Of a DNA stretch of 64,000 nt, positions 29,838 through 38,544 are shown piece after piece; within the stretch, counting starts at the first letter, position 1; every line of letters begins with the position of its first letter. A program made the translations under genes and the position numbers. This DNA comes from an uncultured Catenibacterium sp. (GTDB taxonomy: Bacteria; Bacillota_I; Bacilli_A; Erysipelotrichales; Coprobacillaceae), in the NCBI RefSeq assembly GCF_900540665.1, contig NZ_UQGV01000002.1:1-64000 (forward strand), given 5' to 3'. The notes below the pieces were generated by a model, which was not told the DNA's origin, ran no database searches, and saw nothing but the letters and a program-made list of their open reading frames with translations.

Positions 29838-30198
29838 ATTTTGGCCATTCTTTACTACATAAACGGTTTGATACGATCATTCCAATAACAAGTACTAGGA
29901 ATGAGAAATCAATTCCCTTAGGGAATAAAACGTTTAATATCAATGCGAAAAGAATGCTTAATAATGTAATATTAAGTGATTTAGAAGAAATCTTTCTCTC
30001 TTTATATATCTTATATTGCATCTTGATCTGCAGGAATGCCAGAACAAGTGCAACAACAGCAACTAAGCTATCGATATAGAAATTGATTAAATATTTCTGA
30101 TTGATGAGCTCTTTGACAAACATAAGAGCAATATAAGAAGTCATGGTTCCTACCATCATAGAAACCATGAGCTTTTCTCTATCTTGTTGAAACTTCAT
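29836..30198 (-). CDS. Small multi-pass membrane protein
   Basis: A 120-residue hydrophobic protein with about four transmembrane helices (roughly residues 9-28, 38-58, 76-90, 95-110) and short charged loops (KIYKERKISSKS). No motif or family is recognised. Its start overlaps the stop of the M18 aminopeptidase gene (TAATG), so the two are co-translated. Confidence 0.75.
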   Translation of the reverse strand: MKFQQDREKLMVSMMVGTMTSYIALMFVKELINQKYLINFYIDSLVAVVALVLAFLQIKMQYKIYKERKISSKSLNITLLSILFALILNVLFPKGIDFSFLVLVIGMIVSNRLCSKEWPK

Positions 30199-31517
30199 TA
30201 ACGTTTAATTTCTAAGCTATGAGTAGATTTTTCCTGAATATGTGAATCAAATAATGCCTTCATTAATGTGATTGCATAGTAAGTATCCTTGATACCAGCA
30301 GTTTCATATGATGAATGCATTGCAAGCTGTGGTAAACCGATATCTACAGCATTCATAGAAGCCTGAGCCATAGCGATATTACCCAATGTACTTCCTCCAG
30401 CCTTATCTGAACGATTCGCAAAATACTGTAAAGGTACATCTGCGCCAGATGCAAGAGACTTAACAACTGCCATTGATACGCCATCACTTGTATATTTCTG
30501 ACCAGCATGTGACTTAACAACAACGCCTTCGTTCATATAAGTGCAGTTAGTTACATCAGTATGTTCTGGATGATTTGGATGCACAGCATGTGCGTTATCT
30601 GCAGAAAGCATGAAGCTTGATGCAAGTGCACGGTGGTAATCTTCTTCAGTCTTACCTAAAGCACTATTGATACGAGTTAATGTATCTCTTAATAATGTAG
30701 AATCAGCACCCTGCTTAGTTCCTGAACCTACTTCTTCGTTGTCGAAGCAAGCCATGATATCGATTGATTCATCGTTATAACCAGCAAGTAATGCCTTTAA
30801 TGAAGCGAAACCGCACTGTAAGTCATCTAAGTGACCTGAAGAAATGAATTCTTCATTAGCACCCCAGATAGATGGAGCCTGACGGTTGTAAAGATATAAG
30901 TCATGTCCTAAGATATCTTCTTTCTTCACACCTAATTCATCAGCTACAATCTGTTTGAAATCCTTCTGACGATCTTCACCAGCACTTAATAATGGAAGCA
31001 TATCTACCTGTAAGTTATACTTGAAACCATCATTGGCAGCACGATTCATATGAATAGCTACGTTAGGGATCATTAATAAATCACGATCAATGTTTAATAA
31101 CTTAGTAACAATGCTGTTACCTTCAGATACTAATACACGACCAGCAATTGATAGAGGACGATCTAACCAAGTAGCACATAACATTCCTCCGTATCCTTCA
31201 GTATTTAACTGAGTATACTTGTTCTTCACTTCAATTTCAGCATTTTCTTTAACTTTGAAAGTTGGTGAATCTGTATGTGAAGTAACGATGTTGAAACTGT
31301 AGTTATCTAATTTTGTACCTACTTTGAATGCTAAGATACTAGTATTATTTCTTGTTACATAGTACTTACCACCTGGTACGATATTCCAGTGTTCACTTTC
31401 TAATAATTCTTCGAATCCATCAGCATTTAAAACCTGACGATAGTTTTCTACTGCATGGAAAGCAGTAGGACATTTTGATAAGAAATCTAATAATTCTTTT
31501 GAAGTTTCCTTAAACAT
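30198..31517 (-). CDS. M18 family aminopeptidase
   Basis: A 439-residue zinc aminopeptidase of the aspartyl aminopeptidase type. Metal and catalytic residues appear in VTSHTDSPTFKVK, CFDNEEVGSGTKQGA and SADNAHAVHPNHPEHTD, in the order expected for M18 (LAP4/ApeA family). It probably releases acidic or hydrophobic N-terminal residues from peptides in the cytoplasm. It is followed by a one-base-overlapping small membrane protein. Confidence 0.95.
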   Translation of the reverse strand: MFKETSKELLDFLSKCPTAFHAVENYRQVLNADGFEELLESEHWNIVPGGKYYVTRNNTSILAFKVGTKLDNYSFNIVTSHTDSPTFKVKENAEIEVKNKYTQLNTEGYGGMLCATWLDRPLSIAGRVLVSEGNSIVTKLLNIDRDLLMIPNVAIHMNRAANDGFKYNLQVDMLPLLSAGEDRQKDFKQIVADELGVKKEDILGHDLYLYNRQAPSIWGANEEFISSGHLDDLQCGFASLKALLAGYNDESIDIMACFDNEEVGSGTKQGADSTLLRDTLTRINSALGKTEEDYHRALASSFMLSADNAHAVHPNHPEHTDVTNCTYMNEGVVVKSHAGQKYTSDGVSMAVVKSLASGADVPLQYFANRSDKAGGSTLGNIAMAQASMNAVDIGLPQLAMHSSYETAGIKDTYYAITLMKALFDSHIQEKSTHSLEIKR

Positions 31518-31546
31518 TTTTTATTATCTCCTTAATTTATATAAAA

Positions 31547-31577
31547 ATATCCTTCTGGCCCTGCCAAAAGGATATTT
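31547..31577 (-). terminator. Terminator after the amino-acid permease
   Basis: Minus-strand stem ATATCCTT(TT)GGC/GCC(AG)AAGGATAT followed by TTTTTATA, between the permease stop and the M18 start. Confidence 0.75.
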
Positions 31578-31585
31578 TATATCAT

Positions 31586-33016
31586 TTATCTTTTTCCTTC
31601 ACGGCGTTCTTTTTCAGCAAGTTTAGGCATGATTAATCCTAATGCACAAAGAACAATAGGGGCAATTACGTTTAATGCGAATGTGAATGGATCTTTGTCA
31701 TACATACCAAGTACACAGCAAGCACCAGTTACGATGAAGCACCAGATACCGAAGAACTTAGCAACAGCCTGATTCTTAACGAAACGATAATCTGCTGGGA
31801 ACTTGTCCATAGCCTGACGTAAAGCAATATAAGCAGCAAATACCCATAAGTAACGCATTGGCATACATACTGAGTTAAGCTTATTTAACTGTTTTAATAC
31901 TGCAGCTGCGCCAGGAACGAATGACTGAATTAAGATGATTGAACCAGAAAGTACAACAACTAACTTAATACCGTTAATATATGCACCATACTTATTCTTC
32001 TTGAATAAAGCAGAAGGGATATATTCTCTAGTTTCTTCGTTGTCTAATAACATTCTAAGTGGAGCATCAATACTTAATACTAAAGTAGAGAACTGACCAA
32101 CCATGTTACATAATGCGTAGATAACTAGTAATGCATCACCCATATGATAGTATTCACCTAATTTCTGGAATGACCAATAAGCACCGTTAGCAACATAGCT
32201 GCTGAATGCTTCTTCAGATGCATTGATCATCTTAGGATCGAACATCATACCCATTGCGAATGTACCTAAGATAGCACATACACAAACCATGATAGCAAGT
32301 GCAATCATAGCTTTAGGGAATCCCTTTTCAGGGTTTTCTACCTTGTTTACATATGGTGAAATCTTTTCACATCCACCAACTGCGAATACTAAGATAGATA
32401 ATGATGTGAAGTACTGTACATTGAACTGTGGCACGACGTTTTTAAAACTAAAGTCCATATGTACATAGCCACCATTAGGGTTGATAGCTGGTGCTGCAAA
32501 CATCATTAGGATATAAAGGATTGACATAACAAACATTGAAGTTCCTGCTAATGTAGTAAGTTTCTTTAGTGGGTTTAATCCACGGCTTGCGATATAGCAG
32601 AATAATAAGAATACAACAAGTGTAGCTAACTGAACATAGATAGTTGGTAAGCTATCATAAACTGTAGCGTTTCTGAAGATTACCCAGCTAAGAGCCTTTA
32701 ATCCACCAGTACCTTTACTTGCGATATAAGTGATGTGACAAGCCCAATAAGTGAACCCTGCATAATATGCAAGTTTAGGACCCATTGTTTCCATGATCCA
32801 TGAGCTGACACCCCCACCGGCATTTTTAAATGCTGAACCAAGTTCACCAACCATAAGGGCATATGGTACGAAGTATAAAGCGAACATTAAAATCCAACTG
32901 AATATAACCTGGATACCGTTGAAGTAAACGAAACCATTTAGTACGTTACCAAATCCCCAAACAGTAGAAAATGCCATAAAAGCCAGGGTATACCATTTCA
33001 TTTTTGAGTTTTCCAT
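31586..33016 (-). CDS. APC-superfamily amino acid permease
   Basis: A 476-residue, 12-helix transporter of the amino acid-polyamine-organocation superfamily. The N-terminal helix contains FMAFSTVWGFGNVLNGF and helix 3 region GELGSAFKNAGGGVSSW, typical of the glutamate/GABA-antiporter branch. The substrate is uncertain (glutamate, GABA or other amino acids). The promoter region upstream is AT-rich and about 300 bases long, with a TATACT box on the minus strand near 33074-33079. Confidence 0.88.
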   Translation of the reverse strand: MENSKMKWYTLAFMAFSTVWGFGNVLNGFVYFNGIQVIFSWILMFALYFVPYALMVGELGSAFKNAGGGVSSWIMETMGPKLAYYAGFTYWACHITYIASKGTGGLKALSWVIFRNATVYDSLPTIYVQLATLVVFLLFCYIASRGLNPLKKLTTLAGTSMFVMSILYILMMFAAPAINPNGGYVHMDFSFKNVVPQFNVQYFTSLSILVFAVGGCEKISPYVNKVENPEKGFPKAMIALAIMVCVCAILGTFAMGMMFDPKMINASEEAFSSYVANGAYWSFQKLGEYYHMGDALLVIYALCNMVGQFSTLVLSIDAPLRMLLDNEETREYIPSALFKKNKYGAYINGIKLVVVLSGSIILIQSFVPGAAAVLKQLNKLNSVCMPMRYLWVFAAYIALRQAMDKFPADYRFVKNQAVAKFFGIWCFIVTGACCVLGMYDKDPFTFALNVIAPIVLCALGLIMPKLAEKERREGKR

Positions 33017-33270
33017 ACTCTCCTCCTTAAATATTTTGTGTAAAAATTAAAACAATCTTTTTATGCCTCAGTTAGTATACCAAATTTTTCACATAAATAC
33101 CATACTTTTATATGTACAAAATACAAAAAACGATAAAAAAATAGCGTATTTTTCGACAAAATACAGAAATTTTGTTACAGTCCACTATTTTATACGAAAT
33201 AACATTAATAATTTATTAGCATTGTTCTAATTTTTCAACAATTACCATAATATATATTATATTTGATACG
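33017..33270. other. AT-rich intergenic region upstream of the APC permease
   Basis: No gene is seen. It contains a minus-strand TATACT near 33074 and two direct copies of ACAAAATACA (33116-33125 and 33156-33165), 40 bp apart. The second is part of an inverted repeat ACAAAAT...ATTTTGT (33156-33175). These may be regulator sites for the permease. Confidence 0.4.
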
Positions 33271-33313
33271 CAAAAAAAGCTATTCATTGAATTCTCAACA
33301 AATAGCTTGATGT
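33271..33313 (-). terminator. Terminator after the CBS pyrophosphatase
   Basis: Minus-strand stem AAGCTATTTGTTGA/TCAATGAATAGCTT with a short loop, followed by seven T, directly downstream of the pyrophosphatase stop. Confidence 0.8.
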
Positions 33314-33316
33314 TTA

Positions 33317-34957
33317 TTAAGCGTTGATTGCACGTGTAATAGCTGGAACAACCTGCTTCTTACGAGAGATAACGCCTGGTAAGTTTGCTTCATGTTCAAC
33401 TAACTGTACATTGAAGGCATTTTCTACATATTCTGGATGAGTACCAGCAACAAATACTTCACTTGTTGCATTGATGACATCAGTTAATAATAGAACTGCT
33501 GTATCAAATCCATTTTCAACACATAGATTTTCCATATATTCAAGCATTTCACCTTTAAGTGGTGCAAAGCCATCGATATCCATAGTGTTAACCTGAGCAA
33601 TACCTACTTTTGCGTCACCAATATTGAATGCTTTGTAATCCTGGTTATAGATTTCTTCAATAGTCTTACCAACTAATGAAGTACCAGCCTTAAACATTGC
33701 AAGACCGAATTCTTCGGCATCTACACCTGCGATAGAAGCTAATTCTAAGGCAATTTCCTTATCAGTCTTTGTACAAGTTGGAGATCTGAATAATAATGTA
33801 TCAGAGATGATAGCTGCTAACATTAAACCAGCTACATTCTTAGGAATTTCTACACCCTGTTCCTTATACATCTTCGCAATGATTGTACAAGTACAGCCAA
33901 GTGGTTCAGCTCTAAACTGTAATGGACCTACAGTCTGGAAATCAGCCACTCTATGGTGGTCAACTACTTCTAGGATTTCAGCTTCTTCAATACCTTCTAC
34001 AGCCTGTCCTCTTTCGTTATGGTCAACAAGAATCATCTTCTTATGATCACCAGTAATAACCTGGAAACGAGAGATAGTACCTACTACCTGATCATTTAAG
34101 TCAATAACAGGATATGAATGATATCTTGTTTCACTCATAACTTCCTTTAAATAATCAACAGTATCATCTGTAGAAAAGCATGTTAAATCACCTTTCTGCA
34201 TAACATATTCAACAGGTACTGCCTGAATGATCTGCTGTGAAGTCTTGAATGTAGTGAAAGCAGTAGTCACTACGCTGACACCTGCGTTCTTACATTCTTC
34301 TAGAACTGATTCTTCTAAGTGTAATGAGTTAGTAAGGATGATTAAATCAACCTTCTTCTTCAACATTTCACGAATACCTTCAGTTCTGTCACCACCAGTG
34401 ATGATAACATCATGTTCATTGACATGATCAATAACTTCCTGAGAATTCATACCAGTAATATGAAGACTACCCTTGATAGTACGTAATTCAGGGTTTAAAT
34501 AAACAATCTTAGCGTCTAATGTATCTACAACGTTTTCGATTGGTGTATGTGCATTCTTTAAGATATCTTTATCCCAGTCTTCCATGTAACCTTCAATAAT
34601 GTTTGTAGAAGATAATAAACCAAGAAGATGAGAATGATCATCTAATACTGGTGCACTCTTTAAGTTCATCTGGCACATTAATGACCAGGCAGTTCTTAAA
34701 GTAAGTTCTTTAGAGAATAGAGTCACCTGATCATAATCAAGATCTTCTACTTTCTGCTTAACAGACTTTAATAGCTGTGGTGTATGTGCATTAAATCTTT
34801 TTAATACATACTCAGTTTCACGGCTGACTTCACCAAGTCTTACTGGGACTGCCTGTCCGTATTTATGAGTCGCATTTAATAAATATGAATAACTGATGGC
34901 CGCACAAATCGAATCTGTATCAGGATTCTTATGACCACTTACGTAAACAATATCCAT
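33317..34957 (-). CDS. Manganese-dependent inorganic pyrophosphatase with CBS-DRTGG regulatory insert
   Basis: Family II PPase of 546 residues that hydrolyses pyrophosphate. The DHH core is visible in GHKNPDTDSICAA at the N terminus and VDHHRVADF (about residues 337-345); SRKKQVVPAI at the C terminus is the substrate-binding DHHA2 motif. Between lie two CBS repeats and a DRTGG domain (residues about 70-300), an insert that binds adenine nucleotides in CBS-PPases and makes the enzyme respond to energy state. It follows a YheO-type regulator by ten bases. Confidence 0.93.
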   Translation of the reverse strand: MDIVYVSGHKNPDTDSICAAISYSYLLNATHKYGQAVPVRLGEVSRETEYVLKRFNAHTPQLLKSVKQKVEDLDYDQVTLFSKELTLRTAWSLMCQMNLKSAPVLDDHSHLLGLLSSTNIIEGYMEDWDKDILKNAHTPIENVVDTLDAKIVYLNPELRTIKGSLHITGMNSQEVIDHVNEHDVIITGGDRTEGIREMLKKKVDLIILTNSLHLEESVLEECKNAGVSVVTTAFTTFKTSQQIIQAVPVEYVMQKGDLTCFSTDDTVDYLKEVMSETRYHSYPVIDLNDQVVGTISRFQVITGDHKKMILVDHNERGQAVEGIEEAEILEVVDHHRVADFQTVGPLQFRAEPLGCTCTIIAKMYKEQGVEIPKNVAGLMLAAIISDTLLFRSPTCTKTDKEIALELASIAGVDAEEFGLAMFKAGTSLVGKTIEEIYNQDYKAFNIGDAKVGIAQVNTMDIDGFAPLKGEMLEYMENLCVENGFDTAVLLLTDVINATSEVFVAGTHPEYVENAFNVQLVEHEANLPGVISRKKQVVPAITRAINA

Positions 34958-34967
34958 GTTTTTCCTC

Positions 34968-35627
34968 CTACGCTTTCTTTAAATAACGATAAATTGTTGG
35001 TTCAGAAACATCTAGCTTATCAGCAACAAGGGCAATTGCACCTTTCACCTTGAATGTTCCTTTATCCTGCAAGTATTTAACAACTCTAATCTTTTCTTCT
35101 ACTTTTAATCTTTCTGCATGAACATAAGATGGTACTCCCATACTCTGCATACATTCATTGATGTATTTTTCTACCATCTCATCAAGTGGAGAAGATAAGA
35201 TTTCGATTGGACTATCATATTTGAATTCTACATTTGTATTATCTTTAATACCTAGAATTCTTCTCATCGCAGTTTCAATATATTCATAATCTGTGACGTT
35301 AACGTTAATACAAAGCATACCAACAGGATATACATTTCCTGGTTCCTTAATCCAGTATGTTGCAGATTTCAACAGTTTACCATCAGGTCCTGCTGTTTTG
35401 TAGTTCATGACAAAATCATTTTTTTCATACTGTTTTGTTTCTAAATAATGAATAGATAAATTTGAAAGCTTAGCACCAATTTCTCTGCCAGAAATCTCAC
35501 CGTTTGCGATAGCAACAACTTCCTGTTCAGGAGATGTGAGATCGTGTAAAGCTACTTCAACATTATCCCCTAACGCAACACCTAAGAATGGGACAAGTGC
35601 TGCATAGGGTTCTAATAATTTATGCAT
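34968..35627 (-). CDS. YheO/DauR-type PAS-like and HTH transcriptional regulator
   Basis: A 219-residue regulator: the N-terminal YheO-type PAS-like domain (LEPYAALVPFLGVALGDNVEVALHD, about residues 5-115) and a C-terminal helix-turn-helix (VADKLDVSEPTIYRYLKKA). Relatives control amino-acid catabolism or purine-linked genes; the ligand here is unknown. It is first in a two-gene operon with the CBS pyrophosphatase, so it may tune pyrophosphate or nucleotide metabolism. Confidence 0.85.
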   Translation of the reverse strand: MHKLLEPYAALVPFLGVALGDNVEVALHDLTSPEQEVVAIANGEISGREIGAKLSNLSIHYLETKQYEKNDFVMNYKTAGPDGKLLKSATYWIKEPGNVYPVGMLCINVNVTDYEYIETAMRRILGIKDNTNVEFKYDSPIEILSSPLDEMVEKYINECMQSMGVPSYVHAERLKVEEKIRVVKYLQDKGTFKVKGAIALVADKLDVSEPTIYRYLKKA

Positions 35628-35876
35628 TATACTTCCTCCTCTACAACAGAGTATTTTATCATAATAAAAAATATCAGTAAATTATTATTATCATAAAACA
35701 GAAATTTTTTATCAACCCTCAATTGTAAAATGAAACTGGAATTAAGGAATCGGGATAAAGGGGCATGCCCCTTTATCCCAATTCGCGCGGCCGCAGGCCC
35801 CTATTCTCAATTTTTGTATAAAAAAAGTCCATAGAAATCGTATTATATAGTTACCACACTTTATAAGGAGATTTCT
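35628..35876. other. Intergenic stretch with a long palindrome
   Basis: No gene is seen. It holds the promoter region of the YheO-type gene, a GC-rich island with a perfect 28-bp palindrome, and the leader of a short transposase-like open frame. Base composition jumps from very AT-rich to GC-rich at 35750-35800, unlike the rest of the window. Confidence 0.5.
35747..35784. repeat. 38-bp near-perfect palindrome
   Basis: The core 35752-35779 is a perfect 28-bp palindrome (half-site GGGATAAAGGGGCA). Allowing one mismatch it extends to 38 bp with GAAT/ATTC ends. It is directly followed by a GC-rich stretch containing GCGGCCGC. It could be a bidirectional terminator, a repeat element or an insertion-sequence end. 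Confidence 0.8.
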
Positions 35877-36011
35877 ATGAACAGCATTAATATATCACAA
35901 AAAGCAAAAAATAAACACCTTAATTTTTCTCATTATGAATTTTTTATCAAACAGAAAAAAGACACCTTTTTGAAGGCGCCTATATATTATTTGAATAGTA
36001 TTTTTTTATAA
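35877..36011 (+). pseudogene. Possible truncated transposase N terminus
   Basis: A 44-codon frame preceded by a good ribosome-binding site (AAGGAG). The first about 28 residues (KNKHLNFSHYEFFIKQ) resemble the N terminus of IS30-type transposases, but the frame then runs into the terminator and end of the GH1 gene and stops. It is probably the remnant of an insertion element cut off at about 35960. The family assignment is tentative. Confidence 0.4.
35952..35982 (-). terminator. Terminator of the beta-glucoside operon
   Basis: Minus-strand stem GGCGCCTT/AAGGTGTC (with G-U pairs), loop CAAAA, followed by TTTTTT, right after the GH1 stop. Confidence 0.7.
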
Positions 36012-37248
36012 TATCCTGCGTAAGAGAATTGTTTCCTACAATTTCACCATAGAAATGACCACTTGGTTTAAGTGTTCTCTCATAGGTTTCATGATCAACT
36101 GAAGCCAAACCAAATGTAGGTGTATAAGTCCCCCATTCCCAGTTATCAAGTAAAGACCAATGGAGATAACCTAATACGTTCACACCACTATCCATCGCCT
36201 GCTTGACTGCTTGTAATACAGCTGCAATATAAATGACACGATATTTATCATTCTTGCAGGCAATACCATTTTCAGTAATAAGCACTGGTTTATCTTTTAA
36301 TCTATTTAAACAGTGATAAATTACCTCAGGACAAATATCATCACTAAAGAACGGAACATCTAAGCTATGAATACTGCTTGCTTCATAACGATCAAATCTA
36401 AACATTTCTTTTCTACTATTGATTAACTGTCTTGTATAAACATTTACTGCCCAGAAATCACATGTATCCTTTAATTCTGGCATATAAATAGCATCATGGA
36501 ACGGAACAACAATCTCCCCTGTTCTTATTGCATGTAGGAAGAATTCATTTTCCATATAGTCTATATAATCTGCCATTATCTGATCTGGCTTATCTGTGAC
36601 ACCTCTCATAGGTTTCTTCTCAGCATAATTCATAGGAGATGAGACAGGCTTATTAGAATATTTCTTAATTACATGATATGCCTTAGCATGATATTGAAGC
36701 AAATTGATGCTTTCTTCAATTGTATATTCGAAGACAATGTTCATCTCATTGATGATCAACCAACATTCAACATATTCATCAAACTCTGGTACAACCTTCT
36801 CAACATATCTTAAGAAATAAGCTAGATTATCCATAGTTTTAAAAGCACCTAATTTATGAAACCAGACTGGATGTGAATTATGATGAAGTGTTAGACATAC
36901 TTTGATATTGTTCTTCTTCAACTCCTCCAGAACTTCTCTATAATGTTTTATTTCTTTTTCATCAAACTGTCCCTCTACTGGTTCAATACGTGACCATTCC
37001 AAAGACATGCGATATGAGTTTAAATGCATCTTTTTTAGTAATGCAATATCTTCTTTATACATTTCATAGCTATTACATGCACGTCCTGCCATTTGATAAG
37101 GTACACCACCGTAAGCAAACTTAGGTGCAATCTCCTCATCATCATAAAATGAGTTATTGTTGCCTTCAATCTGTTGTCCTGCAGTAGTAGCACCCCATAA
37201 AAAATCTTCCGGGAATGTAATATCTGAATATTCTAGTATATTAATCAT
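35980..37248 (-). CDS. Glycoside hydrolase family 1 enzyme (422 aa)
   Basis: GH1 beta-glucosidase/6-phospho-beta-glucosidase relative. It starts in the family fashion (FPEDFLWGATTAGQQIEG), has the acid/base glutamate in LIINEMNIVF (the usual NEP is NEM here) and the nucleophile in LITENGIACKN. At 422 residues it is shorter than the companion GH1 (462). Its start overlaps the PTS IIC stop by eight bases, which indicates co-translation. The divergence from canonical 6-phospho-beta-glucosidases and the NEM motif suggest it may act on an unphosphorylated or unusual beta-glucoside. Confidence 0.88.
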   Translation of the reverse strand: MINILEYSDITFPEDFLWGATTAGQQIEGNNNSFYDDEEIAPKFAYGGVPYQMAGRACNSYEMYKEDIALLKKMHLNSYRMSLEWSRIEPVEGQFDEKEIKHYREVLEELKKNNIKVCLTLHHNSHPVWFHKLGAFKTMDNLAYFLRYVEKVVPEFDEYVECWLIINEMNIVFEYTIEESINLLQYHAKAYHVIKKYSNKPVSSPMNYAEKKPMRGVTDKPDQIMADYIDYMENEFFLHAIRTGEIVVPFHDAIYMPELKDTCDFWAVNVYTRQLINSRKEMFRFDRYEASSIHSLDVPFFSDDICPEVIYHCLNRLKDKPVLITENGIACKNDKYRVIYIAAVLQAVKQAMDSGVNVLGYLHWSLLDNWEWGTYTPTFGLASVDHETYERTLKPSGHFYGEIVGNNSLTQDIIKKYYSNNI

Positions 37249-38542
37249 TTACTTTTTCTTCCTTTATTTTATTTTCTTCTTCTAATGCCTGTTTATCTAA
37301 CATCTTGAAGAAAGGATACCAGATAATACATGATAAAACAACTGCAACAAGTTCATAGATACCTGCACTAATGCTTCCATTTACCATACCATGAACAAAT
37401 GGTGGAAGAGATCCTGTTCCAAGAATACCAATATAAGGAGTAATGATATGAAGTTTCATAAGCAAGTAACCTACAGATGATACAACGATTGGACATACAA
37501 TAAATGGAATGATTGTCATGACATTCAACATAAGAGGTAAACCAAAGATAACTGGTTCATTAATACTGAAAATTCCACAAGGGAGAGTAACTTTACCAAA
37601 CGCTTTATATCTTTCACTCTGAGCCGTAAAGAACATCATAATAACCAAACCAATAGTTGCACCACAACCACCAATACAAGCTAGATCCCATAAACCAAAG
37701 TTAATAGTATGGGCAATCCCATGTCCTGCTGCAATAGAAGCAGTATTTTCTGACATATAGCCTAACCACACAGGAATAAGAATTGGTAAAACTGTCTGTG
37801 AGCCATGAATACCGAAGAACCATAATAATTGAGCAATAACTAATAATAAGATAAATGCAGGGAAACTTCCTACTAGAGACTGTAATGGTGTCTGAATGAC
37901 TGTATAGATAAAATCATTAAATGTTTTAAAATGAGTGACTGAGAAACCATATTTTACAAGTCCAAACACTAATACAATGACAACAGCTGGAATTAATGAA
38001 ATAAATGAATTACTAACCATTGGCGGAACACCTTCTGGCATCTTGATTGTAATATTCTTATTCATAAAGAACTTCATAATCTGAATAACAATCAATGAAA
38101 CAATAATCGCTGAAATAACAGCTTTTGGCCCAAAATAGGCTGCATCAAACATATTAGTTGATAACACACCTTGTTGTTGTACAGTAATAGGCGCTAATAG
38201 AATGAATGCTACTAAAGAGATCACTCCTGTATTAAATGCATTCTTCTCAATGCCATAAACCTTAGCACCATTATATGCAATAGAGAATGCCATAAATAAA
38301 CCAATAAGATTAGTTGTGACTTCAGGTACATAATTGATGATAGTCAATAGCTGAGTTGCTTTTAAGAAATTCTGATAAGGTGCCCATGTGATAGAAGTCA
38401 CCACCGAAAAGATTGCTCCTACCATAATAACACCAAGAAGTGACATAGAACCTCCTGATACTGCCTGTAATGCTTTAATTCTAGATATTTTATTTGCAAC
38501 TGGAATAAATTTTTCTTCCATGAAATGTATAAACTTGTCCAT
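37241..38542 (-). CDS. PTS lactose/cellobiose-type IIC transporter
   Basis: A 433-residue EIIC membrane component of the Lac family, with about ten transmembrane helices and the characteristic GIHGSQTVLPILIPVWL and FSINEPVIFGLPLMLN segments (the latter contains the conserved glutamate). It imports a beta-glucoside as its 6-phosphate together with EIIA and EIIB subunits, which are not in this window. It is flanked by two GH1 enzymes, so the cargo is likely cellobiose or an aryl-beta-glucoside. Confidence 0.92.
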   Translation of the reverse strand: MDKFIHFMEEKFIPVANKISRIKALQAVSGGSMSLLGVIMVGAIFSVVTSITWAPYQNFLKATQLLTIINYVPEVTTNLIGLFMAFSIAYNGAKVYGIEKNAFNTGVISLVAFILLAPITVQQQGVLSTNMFDAAYFGPKAVISAIIVSLIVIQIMKFFMNKNITIKMPEGVPPMVSNSFISLIPAVVIVLVFGLVKYGFSVTHFKTFNDFIYTVIQTPLQSLVGSFPAFILLLVIAQLLWFFGIHGSQTVLPILIPVWLGYMSENTASIAAGHGIAHTINFGLWDLACIGGCGATIGLVIMMFFTAQSERYKAFGKVTLPCGIFSINEPVIFGLPLMLNVMTIIPFIVCPIVVSSVGYLLMKLHIITPYIGILGTGSLPPFVHGMVNGSISAGIYELVAVVLSCIIWYPFFKMLDKQALEEENKIKEEKVND

Positions 38543-38544
38543 TA

